NCBI RefSeq assembly: GCF_023100945.1
Contig: NZ_CP064689.1
Coordinates: forward strand, 7,546,001-7,610,000
Length of the DNA: 64,000 bases
Origin: Bradyrhizobium sp. 200
GTDB taxonomy: Bacteria; Pseudomonadota; Alphaproteobacteria; Rhizobiales; Xanthobacteraceae
Direction of reading: 5' to 3'
Shown: positions 7,627 to 16,550 of the stretch, one piece after another
Layout of the letters: each line of letters begins with the position of its first letter
Numbering within the stretch: the first letter of the stretch is position 1
Position numbers and translations under genes: made by a program
Notes under the pieces: generated by a model
Databases searched by the model: none
Seen by the model: the letters and a program-made list of their open reading frames with translations, nothing else
Told to the model about the DNA's origin: nothing

Positions 7627-9924
7627 ATGGATCAGGCCCGAGAGGATTGGAGCCCGCACAGCGCGCACTGGGGTGCGTTTTCCGCACGATGGAACGGCGA
7701 GACGCTGGATATCAGGCCCTACGAGGAGGATCCTGCGCCCTCACCGATTTTGGCGAACTTCGCCAACGCGATGCGCCACAAGGCCCGTATCCTGCGGCCG
7801 ATGGTCCGCAAGGCATGGCTGGACCGGAGTGCACCCAGCGAGCGCACCTTCGACCAGAAATTCGTCGCTTGCCCCTGGGACGAAGTTCTCGATTTGCTTG
7901 CGAATGAATTATCGCGGATCCGAACCGAACATGGCGCCGCCGCGGTGTTCGGCGGCTCCTATGGCTGGTCGAGTGCCGGACGTTTTCACCACGCCCAGAG
8001 CCAGGTTCATCGCTTCCTGAACATGGCGTTCGGCGGCTATGTGCGTTCGGTGAACAGTTATAGCGCCGGGGCCTCGGCCGTGATCCTGCCGCACGTCCTC
8101 GGGGGCTACGAAGACGTCTCGCGCCGGAACGTGACGTGGGACCAGGTCGCCGAGCATACCGATACCGTGCTGGCCTTCGGCGGCATGGCGCTGAAGAACT
8201 CGGACGTCGCCAGCGGCGGCATCAGCCGCCACATCGAGCGCGACGCGATGCAGAAGGCCGCGCGCCGCGGCGCATTATTTTACGGCATCTCGCCGCTGCG
8301 CGACGACATGCCGGAAGAGGCCGGTGCCCGGTGGCTGCCGATCAAGGTCGGGACTGATGTTGCGCTGATGCTGGCGCTCGCGCATACGCTGCTGGTCGAA
8401 AAGCTGTGGGACAGCGCCTTTGTCGCGCGCTATTGCACCGGCTTCGACATCTTTGAACGCTATTTGCTTGGCCGCGACGACGACACGCCAAAGAACGCGG
8501 CATGGGCGGCCGGCATTACCGGCATTGCGGCCGGCACCATCGTCGACCTCGCGCGCCGGCTGCCGCGCGGGCGCACCCTGGTCACGGTCTCGCATTCGCT
8601 GCAGCGGGCACAATATGGCGAGCAACCGGTGTGGATGGGCGCGGTGCTCGCGGCCATGCTTGGCCAGATCGGTCTGCCCGGCGGCGGGTATAATTACGCG
8701 CTCGGCGCCCTCGGCCACACCGGCCGACGGTTCAATGCGGTTCCGATTCCGACGCTGCCGCAAGGCAAAAATAGCGTCAGCGATTTCATCCCGGTCGCAC
8801 GCGTCGCCGACATGCTGCTCAATCCGGGGCAGACGTTCGAATATAACGGCCGCTCGATGCGGTACCTCGACATCAAGCTGGTCTACTGGGCGGGCGGCAA
8901 CCCTTTCCATCATCACCAGGACATCAACCGGCTGCGGCGGGCCTTCAATGTCCCGCAAACCATTGTCGTGCACGAGAGCGCCTGGACGCCGATGGCGAAA
9001 TTTGCCGACATCGTGCTGCCGGCAACAATGACGCTGGAGCGCGACGATATCGGCGCCGCGGCTACCGATCAAAGGCTGATCGCGATGCGCAGGGCGGTGG
9101 ACCCGGTCGGCGAAGCGCGCGACGATTTCGATATCTTTGCCGCGCTCTCGCGGAGAATGGGCGTCGAACAGGTCTTTACGGAAGGACGCGACAGCCGTCA
9201 ATGGCTGGCGCATCTTTACGAGCCGACGCGGCGGGCGCTTGCCGATGCCGGCTGGGATGCGCCTGACTTCGATGAGTTCTGGCAACGCGGCGAACTCGCA
9301 CTGCCGTCGGCCCCCGATGACGGCGGCTTCCTGCGCGCCTTCCGCAACGATCCCGTTGGCAACAAGCTGCCGACGCCAAGCGGCAAGATCGAGATCCATT
9401 CGAAAACCATCGCAGGCTTCGGTTACGACGATTGCCCGCCGCACCCGGCCTGGCTGCCGTCGACCGAACCGGCGGATTCGCGCCATCCGCTAACGCTGAT
9501 CGCCAACCAACCGGCGACGAGGCTGCACAGCCAGCTCGATTTCGGCGCCTACAGCCAGTCGAAGAAAATCGCCGGCCGCGAAGCCGTCCGTCTCAACCCC
9601 GTTGACGCCGCGCGCCGCGGCATCGCCGATGGCGACATCGTTCGCCTGTTCAACGATCGGGGCGCGTGCCTGGCTGCCGCCACGGTCACGGACGACGTCA
9701 TGCCCGGCGTGCTGCAACTATCCACCGGCGCCTGGTACGATCCGCAAGCAGGCTCAGCCGAACATCCGCTCTGCGTCCACGGCAATCCGAATGTGCTCAC
9801 CCGCGACATCGGCACGTCCCGACTCGCGCAAGGCTGCTGCGGCCAGGTGACGGTGGTCGAATGCGAGAGGTATGAGGGCACGCTGCCTGCCATCCGCGCG
9901 TTTGATCCTCCCGATCAGAATTGA
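7627..9924 (+). CDS. molybdopterin-dependent oxidoreductase, DMSO/TMAO/biotin-sulfoxide reductase type
   Basis: 765-residue molybdenum enzyme of the DMSO reductase family, closest in layout to BisC/TorZ. It lacks the N-terminal [4Fe-4S] cysteine motif and carries NSYSAGA, with Ser146 the predicted Mo ligand, as in Rhodobacter DMSO reductase. Other family features are VYWAGGNPFHHHQD, the segment around FADIVLPATMTLERDD, and a C-terminal molydopterin dinucleotide-binding domain starting near LTLIANQPATRLHSQ. No twin-arginine leader is visible, so it should act in the cytoplasm, as BisC does. Possible substrates include biotin or methionine sulfoxides and N-oxides. It lies just downstream of the XRE-cupin gene, which may control it. 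Confidence 0.92.
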   Translation: MDQAREDWSPHSAHWGAFSARWNGETLDIRPYEEDPAPSPILANFANAMRHKARILRPMVRKAWLDRSAPSERTFDQKFVACPWDEVLDLLANELSRIRTEHGAAAVFGGSYGWSSAGRFHHAQSQVHRFLNMAFGGYVRSVNSYSAGASAVILPHVLGGYEDVSRRNVTWDQVAEHTDTVLAFGGMALKNSDVASGGISRHIERDAMQKAARRGALFYGISPLRDDMPEEAGARWLPIKVGTDVALMLALAHTLLVEKLWDSAFVARYCTGFDIFERYLLGRDDDTPKNAAWAAGITGIAAGTIVDLARRLPRGRTLVTVSHSLQRAQYGEQPVWMGAVLAAMLGQIGLPGGGYNYALGALGHTGRRFNAVPIPTLPQGKNSVSDFIPVARVADMLLNPGQTFEYNGRSMRYLDIKLVYWAGGNPFHHHQDINRLRRAFNVPQTIVVHESAWTPMAKFADIVLPATMTLERDDIGAAATDQRLIAMRRAVDPVGEARDDFDIFAALSRRMGVEQVFTEGRDSRQWLAHLYEPTRRALADAGWDAPDFDEFWQRGELALPSAPDDGGFLRAFRNDPVGNKLPTPSGKIEIHSKTIAGFGYDDCPPHPAWLPSTEPADSRHPLTLIANQPATRLHSQLDFGAYSQSKKIAGREAVRLNPVDAARRGIADGDIVRLFNDRGACLAAATVTDDVMPGVLQLSTGAWYDPQAGSAEHPLCVHGNPNVLTRDIGTSRLAQGCCGQVTVVECERYEGTLPAIRAFDPPDQN

Positions 9925-10011
9925 AGCGGCAGCGACACCTACCGCTTCTTCAAATCTCACCGATTACGCCAAAGCAGTGGTATTGCGTGACACAGACGAT
10001 GTGAGTTGGCT

Positions 10012-10090
10012 CGTCGTTCCGGGGCGCCTCGAAGAGGCGAACCCGGAATCTCGATATACCGGGTTCGATGCTTCGCATCTCCCCGGAATG
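10012..10090. repeat. palindromic intergenic repeat (CGTTCCGGGG type)
   Basis: A roughly 80-base element made of nested inverted repeats: outer arms CGTTCCGGGG...CCCCGGAATG, inner arms AACCCGG...CCGGGTT, plus a small GCCTC/GAGGC hairpin. The layout resembles a high-copy intergenic palindrome familiar from Bradyrhizobium genomes. It could fold in RNA and attenuate read-through from the molybdoenzyme gene. Confidence 0.75.
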
Positions 10091-10176
10091 GCCGGTATTA
10101 GTTAGCAAACGCACCAACCGCAACGTCACGTATCCAGTCAGTCATGGAAGTGTCGTAGATGCGCCGGCCAGCCGAT

Positions 10177-10734
10177 CTAAGCGTGCCGTACGAGACGAAT
10201 GATCTCGGGCGATTGGGCGTCCATAAACATATAAGCACGGCCGAGCAGTGCCTGTTTGCCGAAATCGTCGAACTTATTTTGGCCGAGTGGCGTAATCAGA
10301 ACCTCGTCCGACGTTAGACCATCCAAGTGACGCTTTTCTATTTCTTGCCAATGCGCTTTCGCGGTTTCACTCAGTACCACGTTTACCGCCGGATGGTTGT
10401 AGCGGACCAGAATGTTGCCGTCGTCCATCGGCGCGGGATTCATGTCGGGGTGAAAGCCAAAAATGTCGGACAGCACCTTCAGGGAAAATGCCTTGGCGTC
10501 AGCGTCGGACAGTGCGGTGTCCAATATCACACACGTCCCGTTGCGAAAGACCGCGAAAGACCGCTTCCTGTCAGTATAGTACGAGATACGATCAACCACT
10601 CTGTCAATCGGTTGCGAAAAAGATGGCCTCCAAGCTGGAACCGGCGGAAAATCCTTCTTCGTATCTGATTTAGCGCGCGCGCCGCTAACGCCAAACGTCG
10701 CCAAAAGCCCAGCAATGAACGAACGTCTCATCAC
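10177..10734 (-). CDS. hypothetical secreted protein
   Basis: Predicted protein of about 185 residues that I do not recognise. It begins MRRSF, followed by a short hydrophobic stretch ending SGARA-KS, consistent with a signal peptide. The mature part has alternating charged and hydrophobic segments without a known motif. Two adjacent starts compete: GTG at 10734 lies 8 bases after GGGAGG, whereas the ATG at 10731 lies a little too far away, so the GTG is slightly favoured. It is a single gene between two intergenic stretches, and its DNA appears less GC-rich than the neighbours, hinting at accessory origin. Confidence 0.7.
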   Translation of the reverse strand: MMRRSFIAGLLATFGVSGARAKSDTKKDFPPVPAWRPSFSQPIDRVVDRISYYTDRKRSFAVFRNGTCVILDTALSDADAKAFSLKVLSDIFGFHPDMNPAPMDDGNILVRYNHPAVNVVLSETAKAHWQEIEKRHLDGLTSDEVLITPLGQNKFDDFGKQALLGRAYMFMDAQSPEIIRLVRHA

Positions 10735-10878
10735 GCAATTTGCCTCCCAAATCTTCCGTCAGATTTGGCATAATGCGCAGGCGCTTTCTAGTCTTGGGGG
10801 CCAAGCGATCGGCGACGCTTCCGTGGCCACCGGCGATTTAGGTGCGTTTGCTACCTAATACCGGGAATGACGGAGCCA

Positions 10879-12144
10879 CTACCCAAAGCGCTGCTCGTAC
10901 CGGCTCACAGTCAACTCACTGACGTCGATGTCCGGCTTCCGACCCGATATCAGATCCGCCATTACCCTGCCCGAGCCGCACGCCATGGTCCAGCCGAGCG
11001 TGCCGTGCCCGGTGTTGAGGTGCAAATTGCTATAACGTGTCGCGCCGATCACCGGCGGTCCGTCCGGCGTCATCGGGCGCAGGCCGCTCCAGAACGTGGC
11101 CTTGCCGAGGTCGCCGCCGCGCGGAAACATATCGGTCAAGGAATGGTCGAGCGTCGCGCGCCGGGGCGCATCGAGCCGGTTGGAATAGCCCGAGATTTCC
11201 GCGGTGCCGCCGACACGGATGCGGTCGCCCAGCCGCGTGATCGCGACCTTGTAGCTTTCGTCCATCACGGTGGAAACCGGCGCGCCGTCGGGGTAGATGA
11301 TCGGCACCGTGATCGAATAACCCTTCACGGGATAGACCGGAATCGGAATGCCGATCGGCTTGAGCAATCGCGGCGTCCAGCTCCCGAGTGCCGCAACGTA
11401 GGCATCGGCCTGCAACAGCCCGGCGCTGGTGACGACACCGGAGATCCTGTCGCCGTCCGCGACCACGCGATCGATGCTGGTATTGAATTTGAACTGCACG
11501 CCAAGCCTTGCCGCTTCCTTGGCGAGCGCCTGCGTAAACATATGGCAATCGCCGGTCTCGTCCTGCGGCAAGCGAAGCCCGCCGACGAACTTGTCCTTCA
11601 CCGTCGACAGCGCGGGCTCGGCGCCGATGCAGCCATCGCGATCGAGCACTTCGTAAGGCACGCCATATTGCTTGAGCACCGCAATATCGTCGCCGGTACT
11701 ATCGAGCTGCTTCTGCTTGCGGAAGAGCTGCAGCGTACCCTGGCTGCGCTCGTCATACTTGATCCCGGTCTCGGCGCGCAGCGCCCGCAGGCAGTCGCGG
11801 CTGTATTCGGCGATCGGAATCATCCGGCTCTTGTTGATGGCGTAGCGCTCCGCCGTGCAGTTGCGCAGCATCTTCAGCCCCCAGATCCACATGACAGGAT
11901 CGAGCTTGGGCCAGATCACCAGCGGGCCATGCCGCATCAACAGCCATTTGATGGCTTTCACCGGCACGCCCGGCCCCGCCCAGGGTGAGGAATAGCCGGG
12001 TGACACCTCGCCGGCATTGGCGAAAGAGGTTTCCTGCGCCGGCTCAGCCTGACGGTCGACGACCGTTACTTCATGACCGGCGCGCGCCAGATAATAGGCC
12101 GTGGAGACGCCGATGACGCCACTGCCGAGAACGATGACTTTCAC
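10879..12144 (-). CDS. dadA: D-amino-acid dehydrogenase
   Basis: 421-residue flavoprotein matching DadA, which deaminates D-amino acids (notably D-alanine) to 2-oxo acids at the membrane. The FAD motif is [14 protein letters not shown] at residues 7-20, followed by [22 protein letters not shown], the conserved N-terminal DadA signature. [20 protein letters not shown] marks the C-terminal FAD-contact region. The start is GTG at 12144, giving the family N-terminus MKVIVLG. It lies 64 bases downstream of the aminotransferase gene on the same strand, so they may be co-transcribed, and the divergent XRE-cupin gene is the likely regulator. Confidence 0.93.
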   Translation of the reverse strand: MKVIVLGSGVIGVSTAYYLARAGHEVTVVDRQAEPAQETSFANAGEVSPGYSSPWAGPGVPVKAIKWLLMRHGPLVIWPKLDPVMWIWGLKMLRNCTAERYAINKSRMIPIAEYSRDCLRALRAETGIKYDERSQGTLQLFRKQKQLDSTGDDIAVLKQYGVPYEVLDRDGCIGAEPALSTVKDKFVGGLRLPQDETGDCHMFTQALAKEAARLGVQFKFNTSIDRVVADGDRISGVVTSAGLLQADAYVAALGSWTPRLLKPIGIPIPVYPVKGYSITVPIIYPDGAPVSTVMDESYKVAITRLGDRIRVGGTAEISGYSNRLDAPRRATLDHSLTDMFPRGGDLGKATFWSGLRPMTPDGPPVIGATRYSNLHLNTGHGTLGWTMACGSGRVMADLISGRKPDIDVSELTVSRYEQRFG

Positions 12145-12208
12145 GATCCCTCACGCATCCGCCGCGGCGTCGCACGCCGCGGCCGCTTTATCCTCGTACG
12201 AGCAAGGA

Positions 12209-13537
12209 TCAGGCCACGCGCTTGATCGCGTCGCCCAGGATCGAAACCATGTCGTCGATATGGCTCTTCTCGACGATCAAAGGCGGCGACAACGCAAAGG
12301 AATCGCCGCTCATGCGCAGGTAAAGCCCGTTGTTGAAGCAGTCGACCATGACGTCATAGCCCCGCGCGCCTACCCCGTCCTTGCGCGGCGCGACTTCGAC
12401 GGCGCCCATCAAGCCGACGTTGCGGATATCGACCACGTTCGGCAGGCCTTTCAGCGAATGCAGCGCATCGCGCCAGTACTCGGCCATCGACGCGCCGCGC
12501 GTCAGCAGCCCTTCGTCCTTGTAGATGTCGAGCGTCGCAAGGCCCGCCGCGCAGGCGACCGGATGCGCCGAATAGGTGTAGCCGTGGAACAGCTCGATCG
12601 TCCCTTCCGGGCCGGTCATCAGCCCGTCGTGGATCTTGCGGCTGGCGAACACCGCGCCGCAGGGCACGGTGCCGTTGGTGATGCCCTTGGCGGTCGTCAT
12701 CATGTCCGGCGTGACGCCGAAATAATCCGCCGCGAACGGCGCGCCGAGGCGGCCGAAGCCGGTGATGACCTCGTCGAAGATCAAGAGGATGCCGTGCTTC
12801 TCGGAGATTTCGCGCAGGCGCTTCAGGTAGCCCTTGGGCGGCGGCAGCACGGCGGTCGAGCCCGGCACCGGCTCTACGATGACGGCGGCAATGGTATCGG
12901 CGCCATGCAGCGCCACCATCCGCTCGAGATCGTCGGCGAGATCGGCGCCGTGATCAGGCTGATCTTTTGCGAAAGCGTTGCGGGCGAGATCGTGGGTGTG
13001 ACGGATGTGATCGACGCCCGGCAGATGGGTCGCGAAGGCACGGCGGTTGGCCACCATGCCGCCGACCGACATGCCGCCGAAGCCAACGCCGTGATAGCCG
13101 CGCTCGCGGCCGATCAGGCGCGTGCGCGTTCCCTGTCCGATGGCGCGCTGGTAGGCCAGCGCGATCTTCAGCGCGGTGTCGACCGACTCGGAGCCGGAAT
13201 TGGTGAAGAAGATGCGGTCGAGCCCCTTGGGCGCAATCTCGGCCAGCCGCTCGGCGAAATCGAACGCCAGCGGATGACCCGTGTTGAACGAGGGCGCGAA
13301 GTCGAGGTTCGTCAACTGCCGCTCGACAGCAGTGGCGATCTGGCGGCGGCCATGGCCGGCATTGACGCACCAGAGGCCGGCGGAGCCGTCGATCACCTTG
13401 CGGCCGTCGACGGTGGTGTAGTGCATGCCCTCGGCGGAAGCGAACAGCCGCGGCGCTTTCTTGAACTGCCGGTTGGCCGTGAACGGCATCCAGAACGAAT
13501 CAGTTTGCAGGGTGTTCGGCTTCTGATGAAGGGTCAC
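12209..13537 (-). CDS. class III aminotransferase (omega-amino acid--pyruvate type)
   Basis: 442-residue PLP enzyme of aminotransferase class III. It has FFTNSGSESVDTALK for the phosphate site, FDEVITGFGR with Asp255, and TTAKGITNG with Lys284 as the predicted Schiff-base residue. The overall sequence, including NLDFAPSFNTGHP and WCVNAGHG, fits beta-alanine/omega-amino acid:pyruvate transaminases. The GTG start at 13537 is supported by AAGGAG eight bases upstream. The pyruvate-linked reaction yields alanine, which could feed the adjacent dadA after racemisation. It is transcribed divergently from an XRE-cupin regulator. Confidence 0.92.
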   Translation of the reverse strand: MTLHQKPNTLQTDSFWMPFTANRQFKKAPRLFASAEGMHYTTVDGRKVIDGSAGLWCVNAGHGRRQIATAVERQLTNLDFAPSFNTGHPLAFDFAERLAEIAPKGLDRIFFTNSGSESVDTALKIALAYQRAIGQGTRTRLIGRERGYHGVGFGGMSVGGMVANRRAFATHLPGVDHIRHTHDLARNAFAKDQPDHGADLADDLERMVALHGADTIAAVIVEPVPGSTAVLPPPKGYLKRLREISEKHGILLIFDEVITGFGRLGAPFAADYFGVTPDMMTTAKGITNGTVPCGAVFASRKIHDGLMTGPEGTIELFHGYTYSAHPVACAAGLATLDIYKDEGLLTRGASMAEYWRDALHSLKGLPNVVDIRNVGLMGAVEVAPRKDGVGARGYDVMVDCFNNGLYLRMSGDSFALSPPLIVEKSHIDDMVSILGDAIKRVA

Positions 13538-13691
13538 GGCTTAGCTCCTTTGCTGGCAGCTCCAGACGCCACCGGGCCACGCTCGGGAAGCCACAACAAG
13601 TCCTTTTCTTCGCTCCTGCAACCCATTGATTTTACTGGTGCCGTCAGGGCATATTTGTTCGATCCGAAACACTTGCAACAGGGATTTGTCG

Positions 13692-14240
13692 ATGAGTGTC
13701 GATATCGGTGGGCGACTCCGCTTCGTTCGCGCTCGTCACAAGCTGTCGCAGCGCGAGCTTGCCAAGCGCTCCGGGGTGACCAATTCGACGATCTCGCTGA
13801 TCGAATCGAACCAGATGAACCCCTCCGTCGGCGCGCTCAAGCGCATCCTCGACGGGCTGCCGATGGGGCTTGCCGAATTCTTCGCCATCGAGCCGGAGCG
13901 GCCGCGCAAGGCGTTCTACCGCGCCGACGAACTGACCGAAATCGGCAAGAAGCCGATCTCCTTCCGCCAGGTCGGCGACAATCTGTTCGGCCGGAGCTTG
14001 CAAATCCTCAAAGAGCGCTATGAGCCCGGCAGCGACACCGGCCGGGTGCCGCTGACGCATGACGGCGAGGAAGGCGGCATCGTGGTGAGCGGCCGGCTGG
14101 AGGTGACGGTCGACGACGAGCGCCGCATTCTCGATCCGGGCGACGCCTATTATTTCGAAAGCCGCCGCCCGCACCGGTTTCGCTGCGTCGGCGGCAAGCC
14201 CTGCGAAGTGATAAGCGCCTGCACGCCGCCGACGTTTTGA
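13692..14240 (+). CDS. XRE-family regulator with C-terminal cupin (PuuR-like)
   Basis: 182-residue regulator. The HTH_3 domain occupies about residues 5-60 (RHKLSQRELAKRSGVTNSTISLIE), the cupin_2 domain about 105-180 (HDGEEGGIVVSGRLEVTVDD and GDAYYFESRRPHRF). It resembles E. coli PuuR and is a paralogue of the regulator at 6922. The ATG at 13692 is chosen because the protein starts directly before the HTH; the frame is open to 13626 without homology. It is divergent from the aminotransferase-dadA genes, which it probably controls. A weak dyad (TTCG-N3-CGAA, around 13658-13670) lies upstream. Confidence 0.92.
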   Translation: MSVDIGGRLRFVRARHKLSQRELAKRSGVTNSTISLIESNQMNPSVGALKRILDGLPMGLAEFFAIEPERPRKAFYRADELTEIGKKPISFRQVGDNLFGRSLQILKERYEPGSDTGRVPLTHDGEEGGIVVSGRLEVTVDDERRILDPGDAYYFESRRPHRFRCVGGKPCEVISACTPPTF

Positions 14241-14324
14241 ACGGGGTGATGCCGGATTTATCCCTTACGACAAGTGATGCGTCGGATATGCTATCCCTCA
14301 ATTGCAGGTAGAAGGAGATAGGCC

Positions 14325-14618
14325 ATGTCGGTTTCAGCAGACACATTTACCCGGGAGCGTCCAGATATTGAGCAGAGCGACGCAATCGAGGCTGCCAAAC
14401 GAGCGCGCATTGTAACGAGCTTCAATGCTCATCCGATCTCCAATGCCGACGGCAGCTACGACGCTATTGCCATCAAGTGGAAGCTCGCGGACGGGACAAC
14501 GGAGACGATGCTCGTGGGTCAATATGCGGCTCTGGTTCTTCGGATGATGTTTTCTCAACTTGAGGTGAACAAGTGGACTGAATTGGCGACGCTCCTGCCT
14601 GACGCAACGCGTCAGTGA
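14325..14618 (+). CDS. hypothetical small protein
   Basis: 97-residue protein without signal peptide or membrane segment. AAGGAGATAG precedes the ATG at suitable spacing. The sequence is soluble and mixed in character, with a beta-rich middle (IAIKWKLADGTTETMLVGQYAAL) and a helical C-terminus. I do not recognise a family. It stands alone at the start of a short patch with accessory-looking genes. Confidence 0.65.
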   Translation: MSVSADTFTRERPDIEQSDAIEAAKRARIVTSFNAHPISNADGSYDAIAIKWKLADGTTETMLVGQYAALVLRMMFSQLEVNKWTELATLLPDATRQ

Positions 14619-14659
14619 TTGCCGGGTCTGAGAAAAGAGTTTCAATCATCTGATGGTGT

Positions 14660-15647
14660 TTAACCTTCTTGTGGAGGCTTTCGCGCTGCCGCGTCTACAA
14701 GACGCATGAAATCCTCTCGCTGAGTGGGGTTCCCGCCGCTGGCGGGAGGGGCGCCTGCGGTCTGTGCACCGCCGTTGGGGAGGACAGAAGCGGCAACGCT
14801 TTTCTCATGCTCCAAAATAGCCTCACGCTCTCGCTTCAAACGTCCCCTGTTCAAGAATTTCTCCAGATGCCATGCGGGAATCACGCCATTCATGCCCGTG
14901 TTTACACGAACATATTTCACAGTTTTTGATTTTTCGTCCTCAACCATCCCTGTGGTGACTGTCTTTTCGTTGACCTCCGCTGAATCTGTAATGAACCCCC
15001 AGTTAATGCCAAGGAGCCATAGGGTGCGCCCTCCAACCATGATGTTTCCCGACATCATGTCATAAGGCACCCGAAACACGTAAACAGGAGAGCCCGAATA
15101 ACCGGGCCTGGAAAAGCATTTCAACGGCAAAGCTAGTTTGCATGTACCCGTCCTCATGTAGAATTTGGAGCGGAGTCATGCTCAGGTGCCCGAATCTGAC
15201 CGATGGCATATTCGTTAAATGGCCATCGTGGTTCATGAACCGACCTACCATAAAAACGTCATCCCCGACGCCGATGTGATCGTCTCTTAGATCGTGCTTG
15301 CTGACGAATATATCTAAGCCGACCGCCTTTATTTTATGAACGGCTTCTTTGATTTGGACCAAGCACACCGCAAGATCGTCTGTATTGGATGCGTGCCATT
15401 CGGCAGGGTCTTTTTCAATGACATCGGTCCCACCGACCAATGTGTTGACCCTGATGACTGAACATCCCAGCTTCATGACGACGTGTTTGTTGCTTACCGC
15501 ATACACCAAAATTCGCCCCGACGAATCTGGGACCGGCACCGCAACGAATACCCCCGTTCCGCCAGCCTGCGCGCCAGCCTTAGCTTCTTCGCTCGATCGA
15601 TAAAGGTAAAATGACGCGTCGAGCAGTTGGGGAGGGATTCTTGGCAT
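14660..15647 (-). pseudogene. trypsin-like serine peptidase, interrupted by a frameshift
   Basis: Two overlapping frames together encode one trypsin-fold peptidase. The first part (from ATG 15647, AGGAG upstream) carries the catalytic His in VSNKHVV and Asp in NTDDLAVCLV. The second frame begins by showing the catalytic serine in RPGYSGSPVYV, then an ILxNWGF-like segment and an Ala/Pro-rich tail ending at 14660. The frames join if one base is removed from the A-run at 15112-15115 (T-run on the coding strand), restoring FAVEMLSRPGYSGSP. All three triad residues are intact, so this is either a recent inactivation, a phase-variable homopolymer or a sequencing error. If restored, the protein is about 328 residues and lacks a signal peptide. 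Confidence 0.75.
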
Positions 15648-15836
15648 TTCATCTCCTGCCAAATCTCAGCGCGACAATAATCCGCGACCAGGCAGCCAAG
15701 AAGCTCCGGCGATAATCGATAGTAGGAGTTTGCAAGTCTAGAAGCGGAGGTGCGATTGATATCGGACACAACCTCTACTTGGGCGTCAAGGGATAAATCT
15801 GCGACGATGCATAGAAGACTTGAAGGAGGCGACACC

Positions 15837-16015
15837 GTTCGCAAGATCTGGATCGAGGCGGCGCTGAACGGCGGCTGGAGCCGCGGGATGCGGCCCGGTA
15901 TTACCGATACGGTCGAGGCCATCATCGCCGAAGGCGTCGCCTGCGCGCGCGGGCGCCACCATCGTTCACATCCATGCTTATGACGGCGGCGGCCTGCAAA
16001 AGCGCGACTGGCAGG
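15837..16015 (+). pseudogene. remnant of a BKACE (DUF849, 3-keto-5-aminohexanoate cleavage) gene
   Basis: The stretch reads RKIWIEAALNGGWSR, then DTVEAIIAEGVACAR, shifts frame near 15942, and continues GATIVHIHAYDGGGLQ. This is the N-terminal half-barrel signature of beta-keto acid cleavage enzymes (DUF849), including the HxH zinc-ligand motif. Full members have about 300 residues; here only about 60 remain, with no start codon at the expected place and a frameshift, so the gene is dead. The remaining bases of the 480-base stretch between the protease and the DUF4864 gene show no other coding signal. Confidence 0.75.
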
Positions 16016-16142
16016 CGGATCGATCCGGTAGGCCCGGCGAACCCTGTCATTTTTCCGCAAAACCGCCTCCCAAAATGGCACGGACAGGAAACCGGTTGAG
16101 ATGTAAAACGTAGCTCATGGGCATCTGCAACGGAGCAACCCC

Positions 16143-16547
16143 ATGCGCGCCATCGTCCTGCTTCTCGTGCTTCTGTTCGGTCTCGCCGCGCCCGCTGCCG
16201 CCGACGACGTCGCCAACGCGCAGAGCGTGATTCGCGCGCAGGAGCAGGCGTTCAGCCGTAACGACGCGGCGGCCGCCTATTCGCATGCGGCGCCCGAGAT
16301 CAAACGGCTCTTTCCGCAGGCCGACATCTTCATGCAGATGGTCGAGCAGGCCTACACGCCGGTCTATCGCCACAAGAGTTTCGAATTCGGCGAGGCGCGC
16401 GTCGCCAATGGCCGGATCGCCCAGCGCGTCCACATCGTCGACGACAATGGCGAGCCCTGGGAAGCGATGTACACGCTGGAGCAGCAGTCGGACGGCAGTC
16501 TGAAAATCACCGGCTGTTCGCTGCTGAAGGCGGGACAGGCGGTGTAA
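16143..16547 (+). CDS. DUF4864 domain-containing secreted protein
   Basis: 134-residue protein with a clear signal peptide (about 1-20, LLLVLLFGLAAPAAA-DD). The mature part matches DUF4864: VIRAQEQAFSRNDAAAAYSHAAPEIKRLF, MVEQAYTPVYRHKSFEFGE and a C-terminal beta segment ending KITGCSLLKA. The fold is thought to be NTF2/SnoaL-like and the function is unknown. It ends three bases before the stop of the convergent MFS gene. Confidence 0.85.
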   Translation: MRAIVLLLVLLFGLAAPAAADDVANAQSVIRAQEQAFSRNDAAAAYSHAAPEIKRLFPQADIFMQMVEQAYTPVYRHKSFEFGEARVANGRIAQRVHIVDDNGEPWEAMYTLEQQSDGSLKITGCSLLKAGQAV

Positions 16548-16550
16548 ATC

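Noticed and set aside
16047..16433. Minus-strand frame opposite the DUF4864 gene
   Set aside because: The plus-strand protein has a signal peptide and family motifs; the antisense translation has neither.
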